Below, piece after piece: positions 41,111 through 49,588 of a stretch of DNA of 64,000 bases. The stretch spans positions 682,001 through 746,000 of the forward strand of contig OZ248539.1 of NCBI GenBank assembly GCA_965234685.1, in the 5' to 3' direction. The first letter of the stretch is position 1. Every line of letters starts with the position of its first letter. The notes under the pieces were generated by a model. The model had not been told where the DNA came from and did no database searches. It was given only the letters and a program-made list of their open reading frames with translations. A program made the position numbers and the translations under genes. This DNA is from Fimbriimonas planktonicus. Its GTDB lineage: Bacteria > Armatimonadota > Fimbriimonadia > Fimbriimonadales > Fimbriimonadaceae.

Positions 41111-41988
41111 TAGCCGCCGTAGTAGTTGGAGTCGAGGTTCCAGAGGTACCGAGACTTATCGGTGATCACTGCACCCTCAGCTGCGTTCGTCTTGACGGCA
41201 GAGCCGTAGTCCGTACCAGCGGCAAGCGCGCCATCCTTGAGGTACTTAGCCGATCCGTCCAGCCAGCCAACGTTGCTGCCTTCGCTCGTCAGGTAAGTGC
41301 TAGAGGTGATCTTTCGAGGAGCGGTTGGGTTGTTGCCCGACCAGTTGCCTGATCCTACGCTGCCATCGTAAATGATGCAGTACGTTGGGTGTGGCGAGAT
41401 GATTGGCCACATTCCAGGTGCGTTGACCATCACGTAGCCGCGAGTCGTTTCAACCGTGAAGAGCTGCGACTGCGTGAACATAACAGTTCCGCTTGGCTCT
41501 TCTGCCTGGGTGAACGACTTGGACTCGCTGATGTTGCAGTCTGGCCAAGGCGAAAGGAAGAGGTAGTTGAAACCGAACATTGGGAATCGGTTTCGGTTTC
41601 GGTGCGAAGTGATTCCAGTATCGGAAGATCCTCCGTTGAAAATACCAAGCGCATCGCCTCGGGTCGGGTCGGCAAGCAACTGCCAGTTCTTCAGGTAGGG
41701 CTGAAGATTCTCCGTCCAGGTCTTGGTTCGGTTTGGTCCGTTTCCGTTAGCTGCACTAAGGCCATCCCAGGTTCCGTTAAGAAGGACAGGAATGTTGTCA
41801 TCGTAGTCGGCACCGTACATGATCGCGCCGAGGCTGATCTGCTTTTGGTTGCTGAGGGAAGCGGTCTTCTTCGCAGCGGACTTCGCCTGGGCGAAGACTG
41901 GGAAGAGGATGGCGGCAAGAATCGCGATGATGGCGATTACGACGAGCAATTCAATAAGGGTAAACGCGCGTTTAAGCATGGTATTCAT
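41110..41988 (-). CDS. Prepilin-type protein with H-X9-DG-like C-terminus
   Basis: From ATG 41988 the protein has 292 residues with the prepilin leader MNTMLKRA before FTLIELLVVIAIIAILAA, then FPVFAQAKSAAKK. The globular part has the SNQKQISLGAIMYGADYDDN block and a late SEGSNVGWLDGSAKYLKDGA, matching the D-G-x-x-K motif of this large family. It is expected to be cleaved by a prepilin peptidase. An ATG three codons later (41979) also works. On the minus strand TTGGAT and TATGTT, 17 bases apart near 42007-42034, could be its promoter. Confidence 0.85.
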   Translation of the reverse strand: MNTMLKRAFTLIELLVVIAIIAILAAILFPVFAQAKSAAKKTASLSNQKQISLGAIMYGADYDDNIPVLLNGTWDGLSAANGNGPNRTKTWTENLQPYLKNWQLLADPTRGDALGIFNGGSSDTGITSHRNRNRFPMFGFNYLFLSPWPDCNISESKSFTQAEEPSGTVMFTQSQLFTVETTRGYVMVNAPGMWPIISPHPTYCIIYDGSVGSGNWSGNNPTAPRKITSSTYLTSEGSNVGWLDGSAKYLKDGALAAGTDYGSAVKTNAAEGAVITDKSRYLWNLDSNYYGG

Positions 41989-42119
41989 GGGGGCCGACAA
42001 GCTCGGCCAATCCAGAGTGGATAGGAACATACAACAGGTCCGCTAGAAATCCAAGCCGCCAAAAGACTTATTAACAAAAGTGCGGAAAACGTAGCAAGAA
42101 AAGGCATGAAACCCTTGAC

Positions 42120-42136
42120 ATTAACCTGTAGTTAAT
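42120..42136. promoter_or_regulatory. Inverted repeat ATTAAC-N5-GTTAAT
   Basis: A perfect 6-base inverted repeat with a five-base centre lies in the 163-base gap between the permease stop and the prepilin start, about 130 bases upstream of the prepilin. The gap is AT-richer than its surroundings. It could be a regulator site for the prepilin operon; nothing else supports this. Confidence 0.3.
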
Positions 42137-42151
42137 ACAGCCCGAGCCAAA

Positions 42152-43354
42152 TCACTCCGCGCGGATCGCCGCGACAGGATCCATCTTCGATGCTTTGATC
42201 GCCGGGATCAACCCAAAAATCGCCCCCACGCCCACGCAAACCCCGATCGCCAATCCAATGATCTCGGGAGTAATCATCGGTTTCACCGGCGTGTATTGCG
42301 CCAACAGACCGCAAACAAACCAGCTAAACACAATCCCCACCGCGCCGCCGACCACCGAAATCACCACCGCCTCGGCAAGGAACTGGATGAAGATGTCGCG
42401 TCGCGTCGCACCCGTTGTCTTGCGAATCCCGATCTCCTTGGTCCGCTCGTTCACGCTCATCAGCATCACTGCCATGATGCCAACTCCCGCCACAAACAGC
42501 GCAATCGAAGTGAGTCCGGTAAGCAGCCACGTGAGAATGCTCATCAGCTTGTAGACCAAGCCGAGAATCTGCTCTTGGGTCAGAACGCTGTACTGCTCCT
42601 GCGAGAGCCGCTCGCCGAGTTTGCCCTCAAGGCTCTTGATTAACGCCTTCGGTTCCGTCTCCGGCTCGATCTGGATCATGATTCGATCCGTCTGCAGATT
42701 CGGCGTGATCGACTGAATGAACGGGTAGGGAAGATAGACCAGATTCTCAAATCCACCCATCGAGAACAAGCTCTCTTCCGCCTTCTTGTCCTGCGTAACC
42801 CCGACTACCCGATAGGTTTTGCCGTTCACGACCACCGGCTGTCCGATCGCCGAAGAGTCGCCGAATAGCTCACGCTTTGCAATGGACCCGATCACGCAAA
42901 CCGGCTTCGAAAGCTCCTCCGCCTCAAAGCCCCGGCCCTCAATAAAGGTCGTCTTGCGCATGTTGAACCAGCTCGGTTCAGTCGCAACCAAAAGCGGGTT
43001 CGCGCGTTTCTTTCCGGAGCGAATTCCGCCGCCAACAAACGTAAACGGAATAGCGTCCACCACGCCTTTCACCGTCTCTAGGCGCTCCGTATCGGTCGGC
43101 TTCAGGTAGCTCATGCCACCCAGATTTGGGTTGAAGTTGCCAAAGTCGATCCGACCAGGAATGACCACGAGCACGTTGACGCCGAGGCCCTCAACTTGCC
43201 CCTTAACGTCCGCCTGAACCCCGGTGGCGATGCTGACGAGCAGCACAATCGCGCTGCAACCCACCATGATGCCGATCGCGCTCAGAATAGCGCGCTGCCA
43301 CTGCTCCCGAAGACTTCTCAGAGCAGATAGAACGTTCGCGCTTACTATGGACAC
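42152..43354 (-). CDS. MacB/FtsX-type ABC transporter permease
   Basis: The 400-residue protein has a first membrane helix near residues 20-45 (RAILSAIGIMVGCSAIVLLV), a large periplasmic MacB_PCD domain (about 50-265), and three C-terminal membrane helices with the FtsX signature MLMSVNERTKEIGIRKTTGA followed by RRDIFIQFL. Such permeases drive export or envelope work by mechanotransmission with a separate ATPase. No ATPase or adaptor gene lies beside it, so the partner is encoded elsewhere. Family call is secure; substrate unknown. Confidence 0.9.
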   Translation of the reverse strand: MSIVSANVLSALRSLREQWQRAILSAIGIMVGCSAIVLLVSIATGVQADVKGQVEGLGVNVLVVIPGRIDFGNFNPNLGGMSYLKPTDTERLETVKGVVDAIPFTFVGGGIRSGKKRANPLLVATEPSWFNMRKTTFIEGRGFEAEELSKPVCVIGSIAKRELFGDSSAIGQPVVVNGKTYRVVGVTQDKKAEESLFSMGGFENLVYLPYPFIQSITPNLQTDRIMIQIEPETEPKALIKSLEGKLGERLSQEQYSVLTQEQILGLVYKLMSILTWLLTGLTSIALFVAGVGIMAVMLMSVNERTKEIGIRKTTGATRRDIFIQFLAEAVVISVVGGAVGIVFSWFVCGLLAQYTPVKPMITPEIIGLAIGVCVGVGAIFGLIPAIKASKMDPVAAIRAE

Positions 43355-43402
43355 AACGGGATTCTACGTACCTTGATCACGAATTGACGGGCCCGAGCCG
43401 AA

Positions 43403-44698
43403 TTAGGAGAGAACCGCTTCTCGCCCGACCATGCTTCGCCCGTGCGCGATGTAGTAGTCGAACTCTTCGCGGAAGACCTTAACCATGCCCTTCACTGGCC
43501 ACGCTGCGGCGTCGCCAAGCGGGCAGAAGCTTCGGCCGTCAATTTGATCGGCAACCTGCACCAACAAGTCCACATCGCCCTCGCGGCCCTGACCGTTCAC
43601 GATCCGCTCAAGAATCTGAACCATCCAGCGCGTACCTTCGCGGCATGGCGTGCACTTTCCGCAAGACTCGTTCATGTAAAACACCGCCGTTCGCCAGCAG
43701 AACTTCACGATGTCCGTGGTGTCGTTGAGCACCATGCACCCGCCCGAGCCGACCATCGAGCCGGAAGCCATCATTTCTTCGTAACCAATGATCGCTTCGT
43801 GGGTTTTCTCGACGTTCAAAATCGGCATCGAAGATCCGCCTGGAATACAAGCCTTCATCGTTCCGCGAACGCCACCCGCAAGCTCGATAAGCTCCATGAG
43901 CGGTGTGCCGAACTCGACTTCGTAGTTGCCTGGCTTGTTCACGTGACCGCTCACCGAGAAAATCTTCGTTCCTCGTGAGTTCTTCGTGGAAGCGCCAAGG
44001 GACGCCCACCACTCCGCGCCGCGGTCGATGATGTACGGCACGTTCGAGTAGCTCTCGACGTTGTGGATCAGCGTAGGCTTATCCCAAACGCCTTTGATAA
44101 CGGGGAAGGGAGCGTGAGGGAACTTGAGCCGTGGCATCCCGCGCTCGCCCATCAGACTGCTCATCAGCGCGGTCTCTTCGCCGCACTCGTAGCTACCCGC
44201 GCCAAGGTGAATGTATAGATCGAAGTTGAACCCTTCGATTCCCATAATGTTCTTGCCAAGCAAGTTCGCCTTGTAAGCCTCGTCAATCGCCTCTCGCAAG
44301 CTCTTCGCCGCGTCCATGAACTCGCCGCGGATGTAAACGTAACCTGCATCGCCCTGAACCGCGTATCCAGCAATCGTCATGCCTTCAACCAGCTCGAAAG
44401 GACATGTCTCCAAAAGCTGCTTATCTTTGAAAGTTCCTGGCTCGCCCTCGTCTGCATTGCAGATCAAGTAGTGATCGGTCTTCTTTTCCTTCGGCATGCC
44501 GCCCCATTTCAGGGCCGCAGGCGCGCCCGCGCCGCCTCGGCCGCGAAGGCCAGAAGTCTTGATCGAATCAACAATCGCCGACCGCTCCATGGCCACTGCT
44601 TTTTCGAGCCCTTTATAGCCGCCCTTAGCTTTATAGCCCTCAAGGGTGCGGAACGTGGGATCGTTGGTGTGCTCGAAAAGGAGTTTGTATTCAGCCAT
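43403..44698 (-). CDS. nuoF: NADH-quinone oxidoreductase subunit F
   Basis: NuoF is the NADH-oxidising subunit of complex I, binding NADH, FMN and one [4Fe-4S] cluster. The 431-residue protein has GLRGRGGAGAPAALKW (NADH site), NADEGEPGTFKDK (FMN site), GAGSYECGEETALMSSL, and the cluster cysteines in ESCGKCTPCREGT plus FCPLGDAA. The length is normal. nuoE and nuoG are not adjacent, so the subunit is encoded away from the rest or serves another NAD-linked complex. A methyltransferase gene lies 20 bases upstream. Confidence 0.95.
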   Translation of the reverse strand: MAEYKLLFEHTNDPTFRTLEGYKAKGGYKGLEKAVAMERSAIVDSIKTSGLRGRGGAGAPAALKWGGMPKEKKTDHYLICNADEGEPGTFKDKQLLETCPFELVEGMTIAGYAVQGDAGYVYIRGEFMDAAKSLREAIDEAYKANLLGKNIMGIEGFNFDLYIHLGAGSYECGEETALMSSLMGERGMPRLKFPHAPFPVIKGVWDKPTLIHNVESYSNVPYIIDRGAEWWASLGASTKNSRGTKIFSVSGHVNKPGNYEVEFGTPLMELIELAGGVRGTMKACIPGGSSMPILNVEKTHEAIIGYEEMMASGSMVGSGGCMVLNDTTDIVKFCWRTAVFYMNESCGKCTPCREGTRWMVQILERIVNGQGREGDVDLLVQVADQIDGRSFCPLGDAAAWPVKGMVKVFREEFDYYIAHGRSMVGREAVLS

Positions 44699-44718
44699 GG
44701 TTGAACGCCTAGATACTA

Positions 44719-45474
44719 CTACGAATCAGCCGCCGAGTTCACGTCGCCAGCGATCGGCTTCTGCAGTATCCGATACAGAAACGGGCCTTTTTCGCGAGCA
44801 TATCGAACGTGCCACCCGAAATCTGGCGTCGCAGACAGCCAAACCGTCCGGTCAGATCTCGGATGTCCGGTCTCTGCGCGATGCCGCTCAGAAAAAGTCT
44901 GCACGACGACCACCGACCCAGGCCCGGCGGATTCCGCGAGCCGCGTCCACAGCGGCAGATCGAAGAAGCGAATGAAAAGATAGACCTGCGCCTGCGGAAT
45001 GTCGTAGTCCCCACGCACGTCGGCGCACTGCCAATCGACCGGGTGCACCCCTGGCGCAGTCGCTTCAAGGCCCTGCGCACGATCAATGCAGTCGGACAAA
45101 GAATCAATCCCGGACACTCGCCAGCCCAGCGAGGCCAGGAAAACCGCATCTCGCCCACCCCCGCATCCGAAGTCAACCGCCGTGTCGGGCTCCAAGTGCT
45201 TCGCGATCATGGCAATGAGCGGGGAAGGAGCCCATCCCCGTACAGAACGTTGATCAGCAAGCCGATCTGGGCCGCTTCGAACCATATACCCAAGCGACCG
45301 CAACTGTGCCTCTAACTCCTTTCCGGAGGCCGCTTGCAATTCACCGGAAGCCATCCAAATCGGCCGACTCGGCTCCGGCAACTGGCTCTTCCATCGTTTC
45401 AGGTCACCAGGATCGACCACGGTGCCAAACCGCGCTAGATCTGTGGTCAGCCACAACGATCGGACAAGGCCCAT
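44719..45474 (-). CDS. Class I SAM-dependent methyltransferase, TehB-like, with N-terminal extension
   Basis: The 251-residue protein has SAM motif I in TAVDFGCGGGRDAVFL (about 96-111), the acidic SGIDSL end of the second strand, then CADVRGDYDIPQ and LFIRFFDLPLW, like TehB and related small-molecule methyltransferases. The first 90 residues are an extension of unclear fold (with WMASGELQAASGKELEAQLR, possibly a worn rhodanese-like domain). It is soluble. It begins two bases before the end of the flavodoxin-like gene, suggesting co-transcription with it and nuoF. Confidence 0.75.
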   Translation of the reverse strand: MGLVRSLWLTTDLARFGTVVDPGDLKRWKSQLPEPSRPIWMASGELQAASGKELEAQLRSLGYMVRSGPDRLADQRSVRGWAPSPLIAMIAKHLEPDTAVDFGCGGGRDAVFLASLGWRVSGIDSLSDCIDRAQGLEATAPGVHPVDWQCADVRGDYDIPQAQVYLFIRFFDLPLWTRLAESAGPGSVVVVQTFSERHRAETGHPRSDRTVWLSATPDFGWHVRYAREKGPFLYRILQKPIAGDVNSAADS

Positions 45475-45476
45475 AC

Positions 45477-46010
45477 CTACAAGTTTGAAGCGAGATGATC
45501 TTTGCTGAGCAACCAGGAAACGTATTCACCGGCCCACATCCCGATCTCATCCTCTGCGGCGTACCCCGCGCCATACCGCAGGAAACTCGAATGCGGCATT
45601 TTGCAGAACGCGGCCGTTCGCTCAAATGGCTTCAAAAATTCTGGGCCGTGATACTTTCGGCTGCCGGTTGGAGCATATTCGTGCTCGCCTGCCCCAAGCG
45701 AAACCGCCTGCAAAAATGGCTTCCCTTCCAACGCGTAGCTCGAGCCGTAAGCCCAGCCGTGGGTCAGAACCGTATCGATCCATTTCTTCATCAGATACGG
45801 CGCGCCATACCAGTACATCGGATGCTGGAACACCAAAACGTCGGCCGATTCGCAAACCGCGTGCTCTGCCGCGATGTCGATATTGTCGTCGGGATACAGG
45901 TCGTACATGTCCCGCACCACCGCTCCAGCCCCCCGTGCGGCATCTGCCAAAGCCCGGTTCACCCGAGAATCCAGCAGGTTCGCGTGGAAGACATTCACAA
46001 CAATTCGCAT
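45477..46010 (-). CDS. Flavodoxin-like NAD(P)H oxidoreductase (KefF/MdaB type)
   Basis: From ATG 46010 the protein has 177 residues. It opens MRIVVNVFHANLLDSRVNRA and contains VLVFQHPMYWYGAPYLMKKW plus IDTVLTHGWAYG, a block diagnostic of KefF/NQO1-type FMN or FAD quinone reductases. Such enzymes reduce quinones by two electrons, and KefF also regulates a potassium efflux system; no kefC lies here. A methyltransferase gene follows two bases downstream. Confidence 0.88.
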   Translation of the reverse strand: MRIVVNVFHANLLDSRVNRALADAARGAGAVVRDMYDLYPDDNIDIAAEHAVCESADVLVFQHPMYWYGAPYLMKKWIDTVLTHGWAYGSSYALEGKPFLQAVSLGAGEHEYAPTGSRKYHGPEFLKPFERTAAFCKMPHSSFLRYGAGYAAEDEIGMWAGEYVSWLLSKDHLASNL

Positions 46011-46074
46011 CACTTAAATATTTGGTCCTCGATGCTTTTAAAGGTGTCCCGCAAAAATGCGAGTACAGCTCATA

Positions 46075-47166
46075 TTACACGTTGAACCGGAACAGCATTA
46101 CGTCGCCTTCTTGCACGACATACTCTTTCCCTTCGCTTCGGACCAAGCCCTTTTCCTTCGCCGCGTTCATCGATCCGTGCGTCACCAGGTCGTTGTAGGC
46201 AACCGTTTCGGCCCGGATGAAACCGCGCTCGAAGTCGCTGTGGATCACTCCCGCCGCTTGCGGCGCGGTCATACCCTTCGTAATCGTCCAGGCTCTCGTT
46301 TCTTTGGGGCCCGTGGTGAAGTAGGTCTGTAGCCCGAGCAAGCTGAAACTCGCTCGAATCAAGCTCTGCAATCCGCCTTCCTTCACGCCAAGCGATTCCA
46401 AGAAGTCTTGCCGATCTTCGTCCGACAACTCGACGAGTTCCGATTCAACCTGTGCGGAGATCGTGATCGTTTGCGATCCTTCAGCAGCAGCGATCTTCTC
46501 AACCTGACGCACCCAATCGTTGCCGGTCGCAAGGTCATCCTCGCTGACGTTGGCAGCGTAGATGATCGGCTTCTTGCTCAGAAGGCCAAGCCCACGAATG
46601 CCGTGCTCTTCATCCTCGGTCAACGGCACCAAGCGGGCCGACTTGCCATCGTTCAATGCCGGAATGATCTTTTCAAGCGCATCAATCTCGTGCTGCGCTT
46701 CCTTCTTCGTCTTCAGGTCCTTGCGGGCACGCTCAATCCGTCGCTCTGCCTGGAACAGGTCAGAGAGAACGAGCTCAAGGTTGATAATTTCAATGTCTCG
46801 AACCGGGTCTACCGAGCCCGCAACGTGAATGATGTCGTCATTCTCAAAACATCGGACAACGTGAACAATCGCGTCCACTTCGCGAATGTTGGCCAAAAAC
46901 TGGTTGCCAAGTCCTTCACCGGTGCTCGCTCCCTTGACGAGTCCCGCGATGTCAACGAACTCCATTCGCGCAGGCAAGATAGCTTCCGAACCGGAAATCT
47001 TCGCCAAAACCTCAAGCCGAGGATCGGGCACGGTGACCATGCCGACGTTCGGCTCAATGGTGCAGAAAGGGAAGTTGGCGGCTTGGGCTTGGGCGTTCGC
47101 TACGACCGCATTAAAGAGGGTGGACTTTCCGACGTTCGGCAGTCCGACATTTCCGGCACGTAACAT
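46075..47166 (-). CDS. ychF: Redox-regulated ATPase YchF
   Basis: YchF is an Obg-like P-loop protein that prefers ATP over GTP and binds ribosomes. The 363-residue protein has G1 motif GLPNVGKST at residues 8-16, PNVGMVTVPDPRL, the switch II-like FVDIAGLVKGAS, the altered G4 region YAANVSEDDLAT that explains ATP preference, and a C-terminal TGS domain ending YVVQEGDVMLFRFNV. It is full length. It is not beside pth, its frequent partner. Confidence 0.95.
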   Translation of the reverse strand: MLRAGNVGLPNVGKSTLFNAVVANAQAQAANFPFCTIEPNVGMVTVPDPRLEVLAKISGSEAILPARMEFVDIAGLVKGASTGEGLGNQFLANIREVDAIVHVVRCFENDDIIHVAGSVDPVRDIEIINLELVLSDLFQAERRIERARKDLKTKKEAQHEIDALEKIIPALNDGKSARLVPLTEDEEHGIRGLGLLSKKPIIYAANVSEDDLATGNDWVRQVEKIAAAEGSQTITISAQVESELVELSDEDRQDFLESLGVKEGGLQSLIRASFSLLGLQTYFTTGPKETRAWTITKGMTAPQAAGVIHSDFERGFIRAETVAYNDLVTHGSMNAAKEKGLVRSEGKEYVVQEGDVMLFRFNV

Positions 47167-47208
47167 AAGGCGAGTGGAGTGTACCGGGACACGCCCGGTC
47201 CCCCGGCC

Positions 47209-48081
47209 TCAAATGCCGTTGTCGCCCAGAATCCGCAAGATCTCGCCGTCACTTGCCGCCGCGACGTTCATACCCTTTGGAACCTTCGGACGGCGGAAAT
47301 GAACGTAGTCAAACTTCGCGATCAGGTCCGGGTTCCCGGTCTTGATCACCGTTCCGTTGTGTTGCTGCGCGGATAGCTTGCTGGCACTCGGATAGTCCGT
47401 ATAAACCGTCATTCCAACCTGCAAAGAGTCCGGCATATCCGGTCGCTGGTACCGCTTGTGAACCATCCATTCGCCGTGCTGCTTGTGCAAGCAAACGATA
47501 TTCGGCCCGATTTTTGCAATCTGCAAATAAGCTTCGCCGCCGGCCGCGGGAATCTTCTCCAAGTCCGATTGCCCGCCCGAGGTGGTCTTGACTTCGAACT
47601 GATAATTGCCAGATTGGTCCGCGCATCCCAAGCTAAGGAACACGTAATTCTCGCGTCCACCCTGCCAGGTGCGGGCATTATCCGTCCGCGGCGTCCGAAT
47701 CATTAAGCCGCCGAGCGAAAACAAACTGTGCGGCGCATCGTTGCCAGCCCGATTGGTGGTCTGAAGTTTTGTTGTGACAATAAAGTCGCCCGTGACTTCC
47801 TTGTACACGAGTGGCCCGCGATAGTCCATATACCAAGTACTGGTGTAGGGGATCATCGTAAGCCACCCGGCATCTGCCTTGAAAGTCTGCAGTTGGTCCG
47901 CGTTCCAACCCTCGGTGACGTCTACATGCTTCCAAGCACTCAACGCGCTAGAAGCATCAAAGTCATCGGAAAGGCCGCCTAGCTCCGGCGCCGGACCCTG
48001 TTCCACAGTGGTCGAAGCAATCTCCGAGTGGCAACCCGCCAATATCACCCCGACAATACAGAGATAAGCGATCTTCTTCAT
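47209..48081 (-). CDS. Lipoprotein with DUF1349-like concanavalin fold
   Basis: From ATG 48081 the protein has 290 residues, with lipobox VILAGC. The longer reading upstream would place the signal inside the protein. The body resembles DUF1349 proteins: DDFDASSALSAWKHVD, then TSTWYMDYRGPLVYKEVTGD followed by FIVTTKL, then SLFSLGGLMIRTP, a jelly-roll of the concanavalin type often linked to carbohydrates. It lies 55 bases downstream of two secreted propeller-like proteins on the same strand and may belong to their transcript. Confidence 0.75.
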   Translation of the reverse strand: MKKIAYLCIVGVILAGCHSEIASTTVEQGPAPELGGLSDDFDASSALSAWKHVDVTEGWNADQLQTFKADAGWLTMIPYTSTWYMDYRGPLVYKEVTGDFIVTTKLQTTNRAGNDAPHSLFSLGGLMIRTPRTDNARTWQGGRENYVFLSLGCADQSGNYQFEVKTTSGGQSDLEKIPAAGGEAYLQIAKIGPNIVCLHKQHGEWMVHKRYQRPDMPDSLQVGMTVYTDYPSASKLSAQQHNGTVIKTGNPDLIAKFDYVHFRRPKVPKGMNVAAASDGEILRILGDNGI

Positions 48082-48136
48082 TGAATTCACCGTTTCATGT
48101 CGCAGACCGACGGCGACTTTATCATAACACCGAGAG

Positions 48137-49588
48137 CTAGCCGACGGTAACCGAACTTTGTACACGAGCTCCGCCACCAACTGCATTCACCCGAAGTAGT
48201 CCGGAGGTCGCGGTGACCGTTCCTTGAACTTCGGCAAACATTGCGCCCGGTGCCACGATAACGTTCGTTGGCAGGGTGATCCCTGGCGAACTCTCAAGTT
48301 GCAGCGGCATGCCGCCGGGTCCCGCGCCAAACTGCAAATCGATTCGGAACGTAACGGTTTGTCCGTTTACGGGCGTCGACGCGTCTGGGGTGATCGACTT
48401 GAGGTTTGAAACGCCGACGAGCCGAGGTCGGCTGGCGGAGGTCGTCATCGCCACTACATTGTTATAGCGGTCAAAGCCGAAGTATCCAAGCTGTCCGACC
48501 CCGGTCATCGAGAAGTTTGTCGAACCAGAAGGTAGTGCTAGCGAAAAAGCAAAATCGCTACTTGTAGACTGTTCCGCGATCCGTCCGTTTTGGTCCCAAG
48601 TGACCGCAACCGCCGGATACTCGTCGACAATCGAAAAGTCAGGATTCACCAAGAACCGGCGATTGTCGATCCCGACGATCGCTTGGATGAAGTACTGACC
48701 ATTCGGAAGTCTCGTCGCATTTCGAACCGACCCAGCAAACGGGACGGTCGGGCCGAGCCCGTTGACGGTGTCCGCTCGTCGAACAAGGCCACCGCCGAAG
48801 ATCAAAACGTCCTCAAGCGTCGGAGCAACCCTCGCCGTTGGCACTGACAAGATGAAATCCACTACGTACGGCAATGAAAACTTTTGCCGCATATCCCCGG
48901 CGCGATTGAACCGCATCAAGTAGTTTCCGGTGTCATCGTTCTGCACCGGTCGTCCGGAAAGCGAGGTCCAAAGATTCCCCTGCGCATCAATGTTTCCGGC
49001 CGTAAATCGATCGCCTTCAAACGGTCGGAAATTCCACTCGACACCCGTCGTTGACCGGAACCAGACGTTCGGATAGTCTTCGCTATTAAAATCTGTGCCA
49101 ACGTAGGAGATTCCGCCGCCCGCAAAGTAGGTCACGCCTCCCGTGTTCTGAACGTCCCAGAACGAAAAATCGGCCCGTGGGCTCGCCGCGTATTCCGCGA
49201 GGGAGCCATCGGTCCGAACCTGAATCAATCGGTTTCCAACCGTCGGGTTATCGCCATCGTAGTCCTGCTGGACCAGCGCAACCGTGCTGAGATTGTTTAG
49301 ACTCCTTGCGCCAGAAACCCCATCGCGAAACAGTCTGGAATCCTTGTTAGCCCGGATCAATCGACCCGTGGTCGTGTCGTAAGTCGCCAAATGGAACTTG
49401 TTCGCGAAATTCGATTTATAGGTGTAAACCGTTGCGCGCTGACCGTTCACGCTCAGGCTTCCCAAAAACGAGGCAATTCCATCGTGCAGCGGCACGTTGT
49501 AGCTTGGAGTTAACACGGTTTGAGCAAAAGCTTGTGCCGTGATAGTGGCGACTAAAGCGCCTGCCAACAATAATCTTGCGTTTTTCAT
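48137..49588 (-). CDS. Secreted propeller-like protein with C-terminal Ig-like domain (copy B)
   Basis: The 483-residue protein has a signal peptide (KNARLLLAGALVATITAQAFAQ). The body has about six repeated strands beginning with VYTYKSNFANKFHLATYDTT, consistent with a propeller. The last 90 residues form an Ig-like domain (VNGQTVTFRIDLQFGAGPGG, SSPGITLPTNVIVAPGAMFA, VQSSVTVG). It is about the same length as the upstream paralogue, and its ATG overlaps that gene's stop (ATGA). Function unknown; extracellular or periplasmic. Confidence 0.7.
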   Translation of the reverse strand: MKNARLLLAGALVATITAQAFAQTVLTPSYNVPLHDGIASFLGSLSVNGQRATVYTYKSNFANKFHLATYDTTTGRLIRANKDSRLFRDGVSGARSLNNLSTVALVQQDYDGDNPTVGNRLIQVRTDGSLAEYAASPRADFSFWDVQNTGGVTYFAGGGISYVGTDFNSEDYPNVWFRSTTGVEWNFRPFEGDRFTAGNIDAQGNLWTSLSGRPVQNDDTGNYLMRFNRAGDMRQKFSLPYVVDFILSVPTARVAPTLEDVLIFGGGLVRRADTVNGLGPTVPFAGSVRNATRLPNGQYFIQAIVGIDNRRFLVNPDFSIVDEYPAVAVTWDQNGRIAEQSTSSDFAFSLALPSGSTNFSMTGVGQLGYFGFDRYNNVVAMTTSASRPRLVGVSNLKSITPDASTPVNGQTVTFRIDLQFGAGPGGMPLQLESSPGITLPTNVIVAPGAMFAEVQGTVTATSGLLRVNAVGGGARVQSSVTVG

